A stretch of DNA of 64,000 bases from Mycobacterium sp. E3251 (GCF_001666835.1 NZ_LZJF01000015.1:40106-104105), one strand, 5' to 3'; counted from the stretch's first letter, positions 16,880-25,777 are shown. The notes: generated from the letters alone by a model not told the origin. Numbers and translations: made by a program.

Positions 16880-18247
16880 ATGACGGCGCGGTTCTCCGAG
16901 ATCGTCGGCGAGCACAACTTGCTGACCGGCGACGCCATCCCCGAGGACTACTGGCACGACGAAGTCTTGACCAAGCCGCCACAGCGCCCGGCGTACGTCG
17001 CCAAACCGGCCACCGCTGAAGAGGTTTCGCAGCTGCTGAAGGCGGCCTCGGACAACAAGGTGCCGGTCACGGCCCGCGGGTCCGGGACCGGCCTGTCGGG
17101 CGCCGCGATCCCCCGCGCCGACGGGCTGCTGCTCTCCTTCGAGCGGATGAACGCCGTGCTCGAGGTCGACACCACCAACCAGGTCGCCGTCGTCCAGCCC
17201 GCGGTGACGCTCACCGAACTGGACGCCGCCACCGCCGAAACCGGCCTGCGCTACATGGTTCACCCCGGCGAGCTGTCGTCCAGCGTCGGCGGCAACGTCG
17301 GCACCAACGCCGGCGGCATGAACGCGGTCAAGTACGGAATCGCCCGCCACAACGTCCTGGGGCTGCAGGCGGCGCTGCCGACCGGCGAGCTCATCCGCAC
17401 CGGCGGCAGGATCGCCAAGATCTCCACCGGCTACGACCTGACCCAGCTCATCGTCGGCTCCGAAGGCACGCTGGCGCTGGCCACCGAGGTGACCGTCAAG
17501 CTGCACCCGCGGCTCGACCACGCCGCCACGGTCCTGGCCCCGTTCGCCGATTTCGACCAGATCATGGCGGCGGTGCCCAAGGTGGTGGGGAGCGGCCTCG
17601 CGCCCTACATCCTGGAGTACATCGACAACATGACGATGGCCGCGCTCGTCCACACCCAGAACCTGGAGCTGGGTATCCCGGACAGCGTCCGCGACAGCTG
17701 CGATGCCTATCTCGTTGTGGCGCTTGAGAACCGGACCGCGGACCGGCTGGACGAGGACGTCGAAGCGGCCGGCGAGCTGCTGGCCGAGTTGGGTGCCGTG
17801 GACGCCTATGTGCTCGAAGGGCTCTCGGCACGCAAGCTGATCGAGGCGCGCGAGAAGGCGTTCTGGACGGCGAAGGCGATCGGCGCCGACGACATCATCG
17901 ACACCGTGGTCCCCCGCTCCGCGATGCCGAAGTTCCTGTCCGCCGCGCGCGGCCTGGCCGCGGCCGCCGGCGGTGCCGCGGCGGGCTGCGGGCACGCCGG
18001 CGACGGCAACGTGCACCTGGCCATCTTCTGCAAGGACCCAGGCACGCGCAAGAAGCTGATGACCGACATCTTCGCGCTGGCAATGGAATTGGGCGGCGCC
18101 ATCTCCGGTGAGCACGGCCTGGGCCGCGCCAAGACGCCGTACTTCCTGGAGCTCGAAGACCCCGTCAAGGTCGACCTGATGCGCCGCATCAAGCAGAGCT
18201 TCGACCCCGCGGGCATCCTCAACCCCGACGTGCTGTTCGCCACCTAA
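16880..18247 (+). CDS. FAD-linked oxidase (GlcD/D-lactate dehydrogenase-like)
   Basis: This 455-residue enzyme has the full PCMH FAD-binding domain (RGSGTGLSGAA, then GGNVGTNAGG and VGSEGTLALATEV) and the C-terminal FAD-oxidase domain with GHAGDGNVH and GEHGLGRAK. These match glycolate oxidase GlcD and D-2-hydroxyacid dehydrogenases, which oxidise a 2-hydroxy acid to the 2-keto acid. By memory it is close to M. tuberculosis Rv2280. The electron acceptor is unknown, as no GlcE or GlcF-like Fe-S partner is next to it. Confidence 0.88.
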   Translation: MTARFSEIVGEHNLLTGDAIPEDYWHDEVLTKPPQRPAYVAKPATAEEVSQLLKAASDNKVPVTARGSGTGLSGAAIPRADGLLLSFERMNAVLEVDTTNQVAVVQPAVTLTELDAATAETGLRYMVHPGELSSSVGGNVGTNAGGMNAVKYGIARHNVLGLQAALPTGELIRTGGRIAKISTGYDLTQLIVGSEGTLALATEVTVKLHPRLDHAATVLAPFADFDQIMAAVPKVVGSGLAPYILEYIDNMTMAALVHTQNLELGIPDSVRDSCDAYLVVALENRTADRLDEDVEAAGELLAELGAVDAYVLEGLSARKLIEAREKAFWTAKAIGADDIIDTVVPRSAMPKFLSAARGLAAAAGGAAAGCGHAGDGNVHLAIFCKDPGTRKKLMTDIFALAMELGGAISGEHGLGRAKTPYFLELEDPVKVDLMRRIKQSFDPAGILNPDVLFAT

Positions 18248-18350
18248 GCCCTCAGCCCACCACCGGCAAGCGGCGTTGAGCGGCAAGAGCTTTCAGCCCC
18301 CTCTCGCGCACGTGCGGCTTCGTGCCGGCGATTTTTGGGGATGAGCCGAT

Positions 18351-18485
18351 GTGCCCGCCTCTGAGCGACAACGGCGGACTCGGCGCCCCACCGCCGCAAG
18401 TTGTCGCTGTGAGGCGGGCACTTTGGGTGCCGCTTTTTCCAGAGGCGCGTGTGGCTCCTGTGACTTCTGTCACCGACGGGCTCAC
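18351..18485. repeat. dispersed hairpin repeat, copy 1
   Basis: The left arm 18351-18372 (starting GTGCCCGCCTCTGAGCGA) pairs with 18400-18421 in 20 of 22 positions, and an inner GGCGG/CCGCC pair extends the stem. A conserved tail follows (GTGGCTCCTGTGACTTC at about 18449-18465). The same arm and tail recur at 63804-63945, and a degenerate form occurs on the other strand at 28288-28351. It lies between two convergent genes (ends 18247 and 18482) and could terminate transcription from both sides. Confidence 0.7.
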
Positions 18486-19120
18486 ATCCCGAAGTGCACG
18501 CGACGCACCGCCGCAACGGCATCCGGCGGCCCACCGACTTCGACGTCCGCCGTCCCTTGCCTGCCAAAGAGATACAACAGCAGCTCACCGGGTTGGCCGC
18601 GAAGTAACGCCACCGGCGCACCCCGCCGCACCGTCACGCGCGAGCCGGCCCACTCCACGTCGAGCCCGCAACCAGAAAGCCGCCGACTCAGAAACCGCCC
18701 GCCCCGGCAGACGTTCCGCCATAACGCCGCGTCCATGTCGGATGCCAACGAACGCGGCCCCAGCCCCTGCGCCCTGCGCACGTCCTCGTGGTGCACGAAG
18801 AACTCGTTGAGATTGGCCAACGCGCGCACCCACCCGACGCGGAAGAATCCGACCGGCGGGCCCGACCGGATCCGCGCGACGAGCCACCCGAAATCCTGAC
18901 GGGCCAACGCAACCCTGCGCCGCTCGGCGAACCGCTGGAACGGACCGGGCAGCACGAGACATGGTCCCGCAACGACATCCCGTTCCCGCAACACCAAATG
19001 GGCGGCGAGATCGCGACAAGTCCAGCCCTCGATCAGCGTCGGAGCGGACGGGCCGAGCTCGACGAAAAGGTCACACAGCGCGGACCGCTCCCGCGCGTCC
19101 AGCGTCGGCCTAGACACCAC
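18482..19120 (-). CDS. DinB-like (TIGR03085-type) metal-binding protein
   Basis: This 212-residue protein has the build of the mycothiol-dependent maleylpyruvate isomerase / DinB-like family: an N-terminal helix ending in WTCRDLAAHLVLRERD, with the first metal-ligand His, and FFVHHEDVRRAQG with further His ligands in the middle. The C-terminal part (VTVRRGAPVALLRGQPGELLLYLFGR) matches the usual sterol-carrier-like or DinB closing region. Members use a metal and probably mycothiol, but most have no defined substrate. It is monocistronic here, with the sulfur operon promoter beyond its start. Confidence 0.78.
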   Translation of the reverse strand: MVSRPTLDARERSALCDLFVELGPSAPTLIEGWTCRDLAAHLVLRERDVVAGPCLVLPGPFQRFAERRRVALARQDFGWLVARIRSGPPVGFFRVGWVRALANLNEFFVHHEDVRRAQGLGPRSLASDMDAALWRNVCRGGRFLSRRLSGCGLDVEWAGSRVTVRRGAPVALLRGQPGELLLYLFGRQGTADVEVGGPPDAVAAVRRVHFGM

Positions 19121-19174
19121 CGCAGGCTACTGCAATCGCGCTGCGCGCCAGACCAATAAACGTGAACCGGAGCA

Positions 19175-19217
19175 CACAACCAACGGTTGTGCCCTCACAA
19201 CGGCGCGACCTCTACTC
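19175..19217 (+). promoter_or_regulatory. three-half-site operator upstream of sirA
   Basis: The block reads CACAA-N7-TTGTG-N4-CACAA (19175-19200), then six bases and GACCTCTACTC (19207-19217). The same architecture, with 34 of 43 bases identical, lies at 23444-23486 between the LysR gene and the ferredoxin gene. A possible -10 (TATGAA, 19239-19244) lies 39 bases after the last half-site, so the block sits where a LysR-type activator would bind. The leader to sirA is about 110 bases long and has a GGGCGC/GCGCCC hairpin at 19257-19274. Confidence 0.65.
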
Positions 19218-19360
19218 CCCTAGGCGTAACCCGGGCACTATGAAGCCATGAGACGTGGGCGCAACGGAGCGCCCGCGCTCACCTCTGACTGACAACATCA
19301 TCGCGTCGATGCCGCGGCCAGCAGCCCTGCAGCCCCAAGCACCGCGAAGGAGCACACCTC

Positions 19361-21028
19361 ATGACCACAGCACGTCCCGCCAAGACCCGCAGCGAGGGCC
19401 AGTGGGCGCTGGGTGATCGCGAACCGCTCAACGACACCGAGAAGATCAAGAACGACGACGCGCCGCTGAACGTGCGCGACCGCATCGTCAACGTCTACGC
19501 CCATCAGGGTTTCGACAGCATCGACCACTCCGATCTGCGGGGGCGCTTCCGCTGGATGGGCCTGTACACCCAACGCGAACAGGGCTACGACGGCAGCTGG
19601 ACCGGTGACGACAACACCGACAAGATCGAAGCCAAGTACTTCATGATGCGCGTGCGCACCGACGGCAAACCGCTGACGGCGCACTCGATGCGGACGCTGG
19701 GTCAGATCTCGACCGAATTCGCCCGCGACACCGCCGACATCAGCGACCGGGAGAACCTGCAGCTGCACTGGATCCGCATCGAGGACGTCCCCGAAATCTG
19801 GCGGCGCCTGGACTCGGTCGGCCTGCAGACCACCGAGGCGTGCGGCGACTGCCCGCGCGGCATCCACGGTTCGCCGCTGGCCGGCGACTCGCTAGACGAG
19901 GTGCTCGACCCGTCCCCCGCGATCGACGAAATCGTCCGGCGCTCCATGGGCAATCCCGAATACGCGAACCTGCCGCGCAAGTACAAGACCGCGATCTCGG
20001 GCCTGCAGGACGTCTCCCACGAGACCCACGACGTCGCGTTCGTCGGCGTCAACCATCCCCAACACGGGCCCGGCCTGGATCTGTGGGTGGGCGGCGGCCT
20101 GTCGACCAATCCGATGCTGGCCCAGCGGGTCGGGGTGTGGATCCCGCTCGACGAGGTGCCCGACGTCTGGGAGGCCGTCACCCGGGTGTTCCGCGACTAC
20201 GGCTACCGGCGGATGCGCGCCAAGGCCAGGCTGAAGTTTCTGATCAAGGACTGGGGCGTCGAAAAGTTCCGCGAGGTCCTCGAAACCGAATACCTCAACC
20301 GCCGGCTGATCGACGGCCCGGCCCCCGCGCCGGTCAAGCAGACCATCGACCACGTCGGCGTGCAGAAGATCAAGAACGGGCTCAACGCGATCGGCGTCGC
20401 CCCGATCGCCGGACGCGTGTCGGGCGCCACCCTGTCGGCGGTCGCCGACCTGATGGAGAAGGTCGGCTCCGACCGGGCCCGGCTGACCCCATTCCAGAAG
20501 CTGGTCATCCTCGACGTGCCCGACGAGAAAGTGGACGAGACCGTCGCCGCCTTGGATGCCCTCGGCCTGCCGTCGCGGCCGTCGTCGTGGCGCAAGAACA
20601 CCATGGCCTGCACCGGCATCGAGTTCTGCAAGCTGTCCTTCGCCGAAACCCGGGTTCGCACACAGACTCTGGTGCCCGAGCTGGAACAGCGCCTGGCCGA
20701 CGTCAACGCCGAGCTCGACGTGCCGATCAGCGTCCACCTCAACGGCTGCCCGAACTCGTGCGCACGAATTCAGGTCGCCGACATCGGCTTCAAGGGCCAG
20801 TGGATCGACGACGGCGAGGGCAATTCCGTCGAGGGCTTCCAGGTCCACCTGGGCGGCGGCCTGGGCGAGGCGAGCGGGTTCGGCCGAAAGCTGCGCCAGC
20901 ACAAGGTGACCAGCGACGAGCTCGGCGACTACATCGACCGGGTGACCCGCAAGTTCCTCGAAAACCGCGACGGCGGCGAGACTTTCGCGTCCTGGGCGCT
21001 GCGCGCCGACGAGGCCGACCTGCGATAG
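19361..21028 (+). CDS. sirA: ferredoxin-dependent sulfite reductase SirA (NirA)
   Basis: This 555-residue enzyme reduces sulfite to sulfide with six electrons from ferredoxin in cysteine synthesis. The siroheme/[4Fe-4S] ligands are Cys417, Cys423, Cys463 and Cys467. Tyr69 (WMGLYTQ) and Cys161 (TEACGDC) are both kept; in the M. tuberculosis enzyme these form a covalent Tyr-Cys link near the active site. Length and sequence match M. tuberculosis Rv2391 closely. It begins an operon with cysH (17 bp gap) and che1. Upstream lies an operator-like block shared with a ferredoxin gene. Confidence 0.96.
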   Translation: MTTARPAKTRSEGQWALGDREPLNDTEKIKNDDAPLNVRDRIVNVYAHQGFDSIDHSDLRGRFRWMGLYTQREQGYDGSWTGDDNTDKIEAKYFMMRVRTDGKPLTAHSMRTLGQISTEFARDTADISDRENLQLHWIRIEDVPEIWRRLDSVGLQTTEACGDCPRGIHGSPLAGDSLDEVLDPSPAIDEIVRRSMGNPEYANLPRKYKTAISGLQDVSHETHDVAFVGVNHPQHGPGLDLWVGGGLSTNPMLAQRVGVWIPLDEVPDVWEAVTRVFRDYGYRRMRAKARLKFLIKDWGVEKFREVLETEYLNRRLIDGPAPAPVKQTIDHVGVQKIKNGLNAIGVAPIAGRVSGATLSAVADLMEKVGSDRARLTPFQKLVILDVPDEKVDETVAALDALGLPSRPSSWRKNTMACTGIEFCKLSFAETRVRTQTLVPELEQRLADVNAELDVPISVHLNGCPNSCARIQVADIGFKGQWIDDGEGNSVEGFQVHLGGGLGEASGFGRKLRQHKVTSDELGDYIDRVTRKFLENRDGGETFASWALRADEADLR

Positions 21029-21045
21029 GAGTTGAGGACCCCGCC

Positions 21046-21771
21046 ATGGTGGCGATGAACTTCACCAAGGAGCAGCTGCGTGCGCTCGCCGAGCGCGGTG
21101 CCTCCGAGATGGAGGGCGCCGACGCCGTCGACATCCTGCACTGGACCGACGAGCACTTCGGCGATGACGACTCGGCCGACTGCAAGTACGTGGTGGCTGC
21201 CAACATGCAAGACGCGGTGATGGTTTCGCTCGCCTCGGACGTGCGGCCCGGCGTGCCGGTGCTGTTCCTGGACACCGGCTACCACTTCGCCGAAACCATC
21301 GGCACCCGCGACGCGGTCGAGTCCGTCTACGACATCCACCTGCTCAACGTCGAACCCGAACACTCCGTTTCCGAGCAGGACGAGCTGCTGGGCAAGGACC
21401 TGTTCGCCCGCGATCCCAACGAGTGCTGCCGCCTGCGCAAGGTCATCCCCCTGCGCCGCGCGCTGCGCGGCTACGCGGCGTGGGTCAGCGGATTGCGCCG
21501 GGTGGAGGCCGCCACCCGCGCCAACGCCCCGCTGATCAGCTTCGACGAGTCGTTCGAGGTGATCAAGGTCAACCCGATCGCGGCCTGGACCGACGACGAC
21601 GTCCAGGACTACATCGAGCGCAACAACGTCCTGGTCAATCCGCTCGTCGAGGAGGGCTACCCGTCCATCGGCTGCGCCCCCTGCACCAGCAAGCCGGCCG
21701 AGGGTGACGATCCTCGCAGCGGCCGCTGGCGGGGACGAAACAAGGTCGAATGCGGGTTGCACGCATCATGA
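21046..21771 (+). CDS. cysH: adenylylsulfate (APS) reductase CysH
   Basis: The 241-residue enzyme reduces adenylylsulfate to sulfite. Cys127, Cys128, Cys210 and Cys213 (ECC and GCAPC) bind a [4Fe-4S] cluster, which marks the APS- rather than PAPS-using type. Cys236 in the C-terminal ECGLH tail is the catalytic nucleophile that forms the sulfite adduct. The ATG at 21046 or 21055 could start translation. It lies between sirA and che1 and overlaps che1 by 4 bp. It supplies the substrate of SirA. Confidence 0.95.
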   Translation: MVAMNFTKEQLRALAERGASEMEGADAVDILHWTDEHFGDDDSADCKYVVAANMQDAVMVSLASDVRPGVPVLFLDTGYHFAETIGTRDAVESVYDIHLLNVEPEHSVSEQDELLGKDLFARDPNECCRLRKVIPLRRALRGYAAWVSGLRRVEAATRANAPLISFDESFEVIKVNPIAAWTDDDVQDYIERNNVLVNPLVEEGYPSIGCAPCTSKPAEGDDPRSGRWRGRNKVECGLHAS

Positions 21772-22484
21772 GCACGCTCGTACTCACCGCGCACGGCAGC
21801 CGGGACCCCCGGTCGGGCGCCAACGCGCGCGCCCTGGCCGACCGGCTGGCATCGATGCGCCCCGACCTCGACGTGCGGCTGGCGTTCCTGGAGCTCAACG
21901 AACCGAACTTCGCCGACGTGCTGGCCGAGTTGCCGGACAGCCGCCGCGCGGTGGTCGCCCCGTTCCTGTTGGCCAGCGCCTACCACGCGCGCCTGGACAT
22001 CCCCAAGCAGATCGCGAAAGCCGGAGCGCACGGCATCCGGCAGGCCGACGTGCTCGGCGAGGACGAGCGGCTGGTGACGGTGCTGCGCGAACGCCTGGCC
22101 GAGGTCGGGGTTTCCCCACATGACGACGATCTCGGGGTGATGGTGGTCGCGATCGGCTCGTCCAACACCGCGGCGAACGCGCGCACGGCAAAGGTGGCAT
22201 CCCGGTTGGCCATCGGCACCAGCTGGGCCGGGGCGACGACCGCGTTCGCCACTCGGCCCGAGGCGTCGGTGGAACGCGCGGCCGGCCACCTGCGCCGCCG
22301 CGGCGCGCGCCGACTCGTCATCGCGCCCTGGTTCCTAGCGCCGGGCCTGCTCACCGACGACGTCTCGGCGTATGCCCGGGACAACGGCATTCCGATGGCC
22401 GCGCCGCTGGGCGCGCACCCGCTGGTGGCCCAGACCGTGCTCGACCGCTACGACGAGGCGCTGGCAGCCGACGCGGCGGCCTAG
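21768..22484 (+). CDS. che1: CbiX-like sirohydrochlorin ferrochelatase (Che1)
   Basis: This 238-residue protein begins STLVLTAHGSRDP, the first metal-chelating His of the CbiX/SirB family, and has a second half (MVVAIGSSNT, then VIAPWFLAPG) showing internal duplication of the fold. It probably inserts iron into sirohydrochlorin to make the siroheme needed by SirA, matching M. tuberculosis Rv2393 in the same order. Its start overlaps the cysH stop (ATGA). The other siroheme enzymes are not in the window. It ends 4 bp inside the end of the convergent LysR gene. Confidence 0.88.
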   Translation: MSTLVLTAHGSRDPRSGANARALADRLASMRPDLDVRLAFLELNEPNFADVLAELPDSRRAVVAPFLLASAYHARLDIPKQIAKAGAHGIRQADVLGEDERLVTVLRERLAEVGVSPHDDDLGVMVVAIGSSNTAANARTAKVASRLAIGTSWAGATTAFATRPEASVERAAGHLRRRGARRLVIAPWFLAPGLLTDDVSAYARDNGIPMAAPLGAHPLVAQTVLDRYDEALAADAAA

Positions 22485-23413
22485 CGGCTGTTGATGTGGC
22501 TCAACAGGTCTCGAACCGCCCCGGCCGGCGGCGTGCGCCCGCCCACCCAGATCGCGCGAAACTTGCGTCGTAAGTCCAACTTCGGGATGGAGACCGCGCT
22601 CAGCCGCCCCACGGCGAGATCGTCGGCCACCGCCAGCCGGCTCATGGCCGCCGGTCCCGCGCCGGCGAGCACGGCCGCACGCATTGCCGCCGCCGACGTC
22701 AACTCCAATACGGGCGGCGCTTGCTCCATGTCCTCCCCCAGCACCTGACGCAGCGCCACCGTCAGCGAATCGCGGATGCCCGAATGGGGTTCGCGGGCAA
22801 CCAATGGCGTCTCCGCGAGTTCACGAGCGGTCACTCCCCGCGCCCGCCGCGTCCACTTGTGGCCCGGCGGCACCACGATCACCAGTTCGTCCTGCCCCAC
22901 CACGCAGGTGCCCAAACCCTTTGGCGTACCCGGGTTTTCGACAAAACCGAGATCCGCGCTGCCGTCGCGGACCGCGGCGATCGCGTGCTCGCTGTTGGTG
23001 GCGGTCAAACTCACCTGCGGGGCAACGACGCCGCGCCGTGTCGCCTCGGTTTGCAGGGACAGCAACCAATGCGGCATCAGCTGCTCGGAGATCGTCTGGC
23101 TGGCCGCGACCCGGATCCGCTCGCGGCCTTCCTTGCGCAGCGATCCCATGCCCGCGTCAAGCTCGGTGGCGACCTCGAGCAACCGCCGCGCCCAGTCCGC
23201 GACGATCAGGCCCGCCGGCGTCAGCTGGGAACCGCGCGTCGTCCGCACCGCCAGCGTCACCCCGATCTGGGCCTCCATCGACGCGAGCCGTCGCGAGATG
23301 GCCTGCTGGGTCAGCCCGAGTTCGCGCGCCGCGCGGCCCAGGCTGCCGGTCTCCGCGATCGCCAAGAACACCTCGAACGAGGCGAGCTCGGGCATTCGCG
23401 GGCTGAGCGGCAT
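22481..23413 (-). CDS. LysR-family regulator, candidate sulfur regulator
   Basis: This 310-residue LysR protein has an N-terminal winged HTH (FLAIAETGSLGRAARELGLTQQAISRRLASME) and two periplasmic-binding-type effector subdomains from about residue 95. By memory it resembles M. tuberculosis Rv2282c. It lies between the sirA operon (convergent) and a ferredoxin gene (divergent). The three-half-site block in its own promoter recurs before sirA, so it is the best candidate to control both. The effector is unknown; sulfide, APS or O-acetylserine would be typical of sulfur LysR proteins. The regulatory link is inferred. Confidence 0.88.
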   Translation of the reverse strand: MPLSPRMPELASFEVFLAIAETGSLGRAARELGLTQQAISRRLASMEAQIGVTLAVRTTRGSQLTPAGLIVADWARRLLEVATELDAGMGSLRKEGRERIRVAASQTISEQLMPHWLLSLQTEATRRGVVAPQVSLTATNSEHAIAAVRDGSADLGFVENPGTPKGLGTCVVGQDELVIVVPPGHKWTRRARGVTARELAETPLVAREPHSGIRDSLTVALRQVLGEDMEQAPPVLELTSAAAMRAAVLAGAGPAAMSRLAVADDLAVGRLSAVSIPKLDLRRKFRAIWVGGRTPPAGAVRDLLSHINSR

Positions 23414-23443
23414 GGCTGATCACATCACAATCAATTCGTGTGA

Positions 23444-23486
23444 CACAACGATAGCTTGTGACTCCACAACGCCGGGACCTCTACTC
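23444..23486. promoter_or_regulatory. three-half-site operator in LysR/ferredoxin promoter
   Basis: CACAA-N7-TTGTG-N4-CACAA occupies 23444-23469 and GACCTCTACTC occupies 23476-23486, with the same spacing as at 19175-19217. It lies between the LysR start (23413) and the ferredoxin start (23518), a position suited to autoregulation and control of the divergent gene. Confidence 0.65.
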
Positions 23487-23517
23487 GCGGCCGGTTGCGG
23501 CAAGAACCATGGGGTGC

Positions 23518-23844
23518 ATGGCCTACGTGATCGCCGAGCCCTGCGTCGACATCAAAGACAAGGCATGCATCGAGGAATGTCCCGTCGACTGCATCTACGA
23601 GGGCGCGCGGATGCTCTACATCCACCCCGACGAATGCGTCGACTGCGGCGCCTGCGAGCCGGTGTGCCCGGTCGAGTCCATCTACTACGAGGACGACCTG
23701 CCCGGCGAATACGGCGAATACACGCAGATCAACGCCGACTTCTTCACCGAGCTGGGCTCGCCCGGCGGCGCGTCGAAGGTCGGGCTGACCGACAACGACC
23801 CCGCCGCGGTCAAGAACCTCGAGAGCCGGGCCGACGCGACCTAG
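23518..23844 (+). CDS. fdxC: 7Fe ferredoxin (FdxC type)
   Basis: This 108-residue soluble electron carrier has Cys9, Cys17, Cys21 and Cys25, then Cys40, Cys43, Cys46 and Cys50, the pattern of a [3Fe-4S]/[4Fe-4S] ferredoxin. The C-terminal extension (YTQINADFFTELGSPGGASK) matches M. tuberculosis FdxC (Rv1177) by memory. The ATG at 23518 gives the normal length; 23509 is also possible. It is divergent from the LysR gene and shares a regulatory block with sirA, whose enzyme takes electrons from ferredoxin, so it may be the SirA donor. It could instead be a general FdxC copy. Confidence 0.92.
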   Translation: MAYVIAEPCVDIKDKACIEECPVDCIYEGARMLYIHPDECVDCGACEPVCPVESIYYEDDLPGEYGEYTQINADFFTELGSPGGASKVGLTDNDPAAVKNLESRADAT

Positions 23845-23865
23845 CGCATTTCGTAAGGTGAGCGG

Positions 23866-25140
23866 ATGCGGACAGCTCGAATCATCCACGTCATCCGGCA
23901 GATAGGGTCACTGGTGGTCACCGCCGTGACCGCGGTGTCCACGCTCAACGCGTACCGCCCGCTGGCGCGCAGCGGCTACCTATCGCTCTTCTCGTGGATG
24001 TTCGGGCTGGTCGTCACCGAATTGCCGGTGCAGACCCTGGTCAGCCAGCTCGGCGGTCTGGCGCTGACGGCTCGCCGCCTGACTCCGCCGGTGCGAATCG
24101 CCGCGTGGGCGGTGGCGACGGTGTCGGCGATGGGCTTGCTGAACTTCAGCCGTGCCGGGCATAAGGCCAACGTCCCACTGACGCAAGCGCTGGACGAGGG
24201 CCTGGGCGCGGGTCGTCGGACCGAGTCCGGGGACCTGTGGCGCCGGCCGGCCGGCGGCGGGACGGCCAAAACGCCGGGGCTGGTGCGGATGATGCGGATC
24301 TACCGCGACTACGCCCACGATTCCAACATCAGCTACGGCGAATTCGGCAGCGCCAACCACTTGGACATCTGGCGCCGTCCGGATCTCGACCCGATTGGCA
24401 AGGCGCCGGTGCTCTTCCAGATCCCGGGTGGCGCCTGGACCACGGGAAACAAACGCGGACAAGCTCATCCACTGATGAGCCACCTCGCCGAGTTGGGGTG
24501 GGTTTGTGTGGCGATCAACTACCGGCACAGCCCGCGCAACACCTGGCCGGACCACATCGTCGATGTCAAGCGCGCCCTGGCCTGGGTCAAGGCACACATC
24601 GCCGAGTACGGCGGCGACCCCGAATTCATCGCCATCACGGGTGGTTCGGCGGGCGGCCACCTGTCATCGCTGGCCGCTCTCACGCCCAATGACCCTCAGT
24701 TCCAGCCCGGGTTCGAAGACGCCGACACGCGAGTGCAGGCGGCCGTGCCGTTCTACGGCGTCTACGACTTCACCCGGTTCAACGACGCGATGCACCCGAT
24801 GATGCCCGCCTTGCTCGTCAAATCGGTTGTCAAGCAACGCCCTTCGACGAACATGCAGCCTTTCATCACGGCTTCCCCGGTCAACCACGTTTCGGCCGAC
24901 GCTCCCCCGTTCTTCGTCTTGCACGGCCGCAACGACTCGCTGGTGCCCGTCGAGCAGGCGCGTGGATTCGTCGAGCGACTGCGGCAGGCGAGCACCCAGC
25001 CCGTCGTATACGCCGAATTGCCGTTCACCCAGCACGCTTTCGACATCTTCGGTTCGGCGCGCGCCGCGCACACCGCGGTCGCCGTCGAACAGTTCCTGGC
25101 CGAGGTCTACGCGACGCGCCGCCAGGCCAACGTCGCCTAA
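23866..25140 (+). CDS. lipM: LipM-like carboxylesterase
   Basis: The 424-residue protein has two or three N-terminal membrane segments (to about residue 90) and a hormone-sensitive-lipase-type hydrolase domain. PGGAWTTG is the oxyanion loop, TGGSAGGH holds the nucleophile Ser, HGRNDSLVP the Asp, and FTQHAFD the His. The sequence closely matches M. tuberculosis LipM (Rv2284) from memory, including the membrane region. It probably acts on short- to medium-chain esters at the inner face of the membrane. It ends 4 bp inside the end of the convergent TetR gene. Confidence 0.88.
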   Translation: MRTARIIHVIRQIGSLVVTAVTAVSTLNAYRPLARSGYLSLFSWMFGLVVTELPVQTLVSQLGGLALTARRLTPPVRIAAWAVATVSAMGLLNFSRAGHKANVPLTQALDEGLGAGRRTESGDLWRRPAGGGTAKTPGLVRMMRIYRDYAHDSNISYGEFGSANHLDIWRRPDLDPIGKAPVLFQIPGGAWTTGNKRGQAHPLMSHLAELGWVCVAINYRHSPRNTWPDHIVDVKRALAWVKAHIAEYGGDPEFIAITGGSAGGHLSSLAALTPNDPQFQPGFEDADTRVQAAVPFYGVYDFTRFNDAMHPMMPALLVKSVVKQRPSTNMQPFITASPVNHVSADAPPFFVLHGRNDSLVPVEQARGFVERLRQASTQPVVYAELPFTQHAFDIFGSARAAHTAVAVEQFLAEVYATRRQANVA

Positions 25141-25745
25141 CCGCCCAGCATTTGGGCCACCACGCCGGCGATGATGGCCTCCGGGTCCTGCTCGATGCCG
25201 ACGGCATCCAATTCGCCACCGATCGCGAGCGACGCGACGCCGTGCACCAACGACCACAGCGGCGCGGCGAGTTCACGCGGGTCTTGACCGCCGACGATCC
25301 CCGCCTGTTGGCACGTCACGATCGCGTCGAGCAGGTCGGCGAACGCCCGCTCGCCCGCGACTGCCAGGTCGGGATGGTCGGCCTTTGAGAGCTCGGCGCC
25401 GAACATCACCCGATAGTGATCCGGGTGGGCGACAGCCCAGCGCACATAGGCGCGGCCGAGTTCGACCACCCGGTCCTTCGGGTCGGGCGTCGCGCCGGCG
25501 GCGGCCAGTTCGGCGTGCAGGTCCCGAAACCCCTGTTCGGCCACGGTCGCGAGCAGCGCGGCCTTGTCGGCGAAGTGCCGGTAGGGCGCGGCGGCGCTGA
25601 CGCCGGCGCGCCGCGCCGCCTCGGTCAGCGTGAAACCCTTCGGCCCCTTCTCGGCCACCAGAGACAAGGCGGCGCTGGTCAGCGCGCGTTTGAGGTCGCC
25701 GTGGTGGTAGCTGTCCCGACGCGCCGCAACTTTCTGCCGTGCCAT
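25137..25745 (-). CDS. TetR-family regulator
   Basis: The 202-residue protein starts at the ATG at 25745 (MARQKVAARRDSYHHGDLK), the usual start of this TetR subgroup, then TLTEAARRAGVSAAAPYRHF for the recognition helix and the WHG-type C-terminal domain (LWSLVHGVASLA). A perfect dyad lies 11-32 bp upstream. The divergent DUF1707 gene shares the promoter and is the likely target. Confidence 0.88.
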   Translation of the reverse strand: MARQKVAARRDSYHHGDLKRALTSAALSLVAEKGPKGFTLTEAARRAGVSAAAPYRHFADKAALLATVAEQGFRDLHAELAAAGATPDPKDRVVELGRAYVRWAVAHPDHYRVMFGAELSKADHPDLAVAGERAFADLLDAIVTCQQAGIVGGQDPRELAAPLWSLVHGVASLAIGGELDAVGIEQDPEAIIAGVVAQMLGG

Positions 25746-25755
25746 GTTGACGAGA

Positions 25756-25777
25756 TTAACATTGCCGACTATGTTAA
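25756..25777. promoter_or_regulatory. TetR operator dyad
   Basis: TTAACAT (25756-25762) and ATGTTAA (25771-25777) form a perfect 7-base inverted repeat with an 8-base spacer between the TetR start (25745) and the DUF1707 start (25807). Its A/T-rich arms stand out from the GC-rich surroundings. Confidence 0.68.

Noticed and set aside
19248..19292. 15-codon frame in the sirA leader, tested as a polycysteine attenuator
   Set aside because: Cysteine-rich leader peptides are known before the homologous operon in other mycobacteria, but this frame has no Cys codon, and none of the three frames shows a Cys run.
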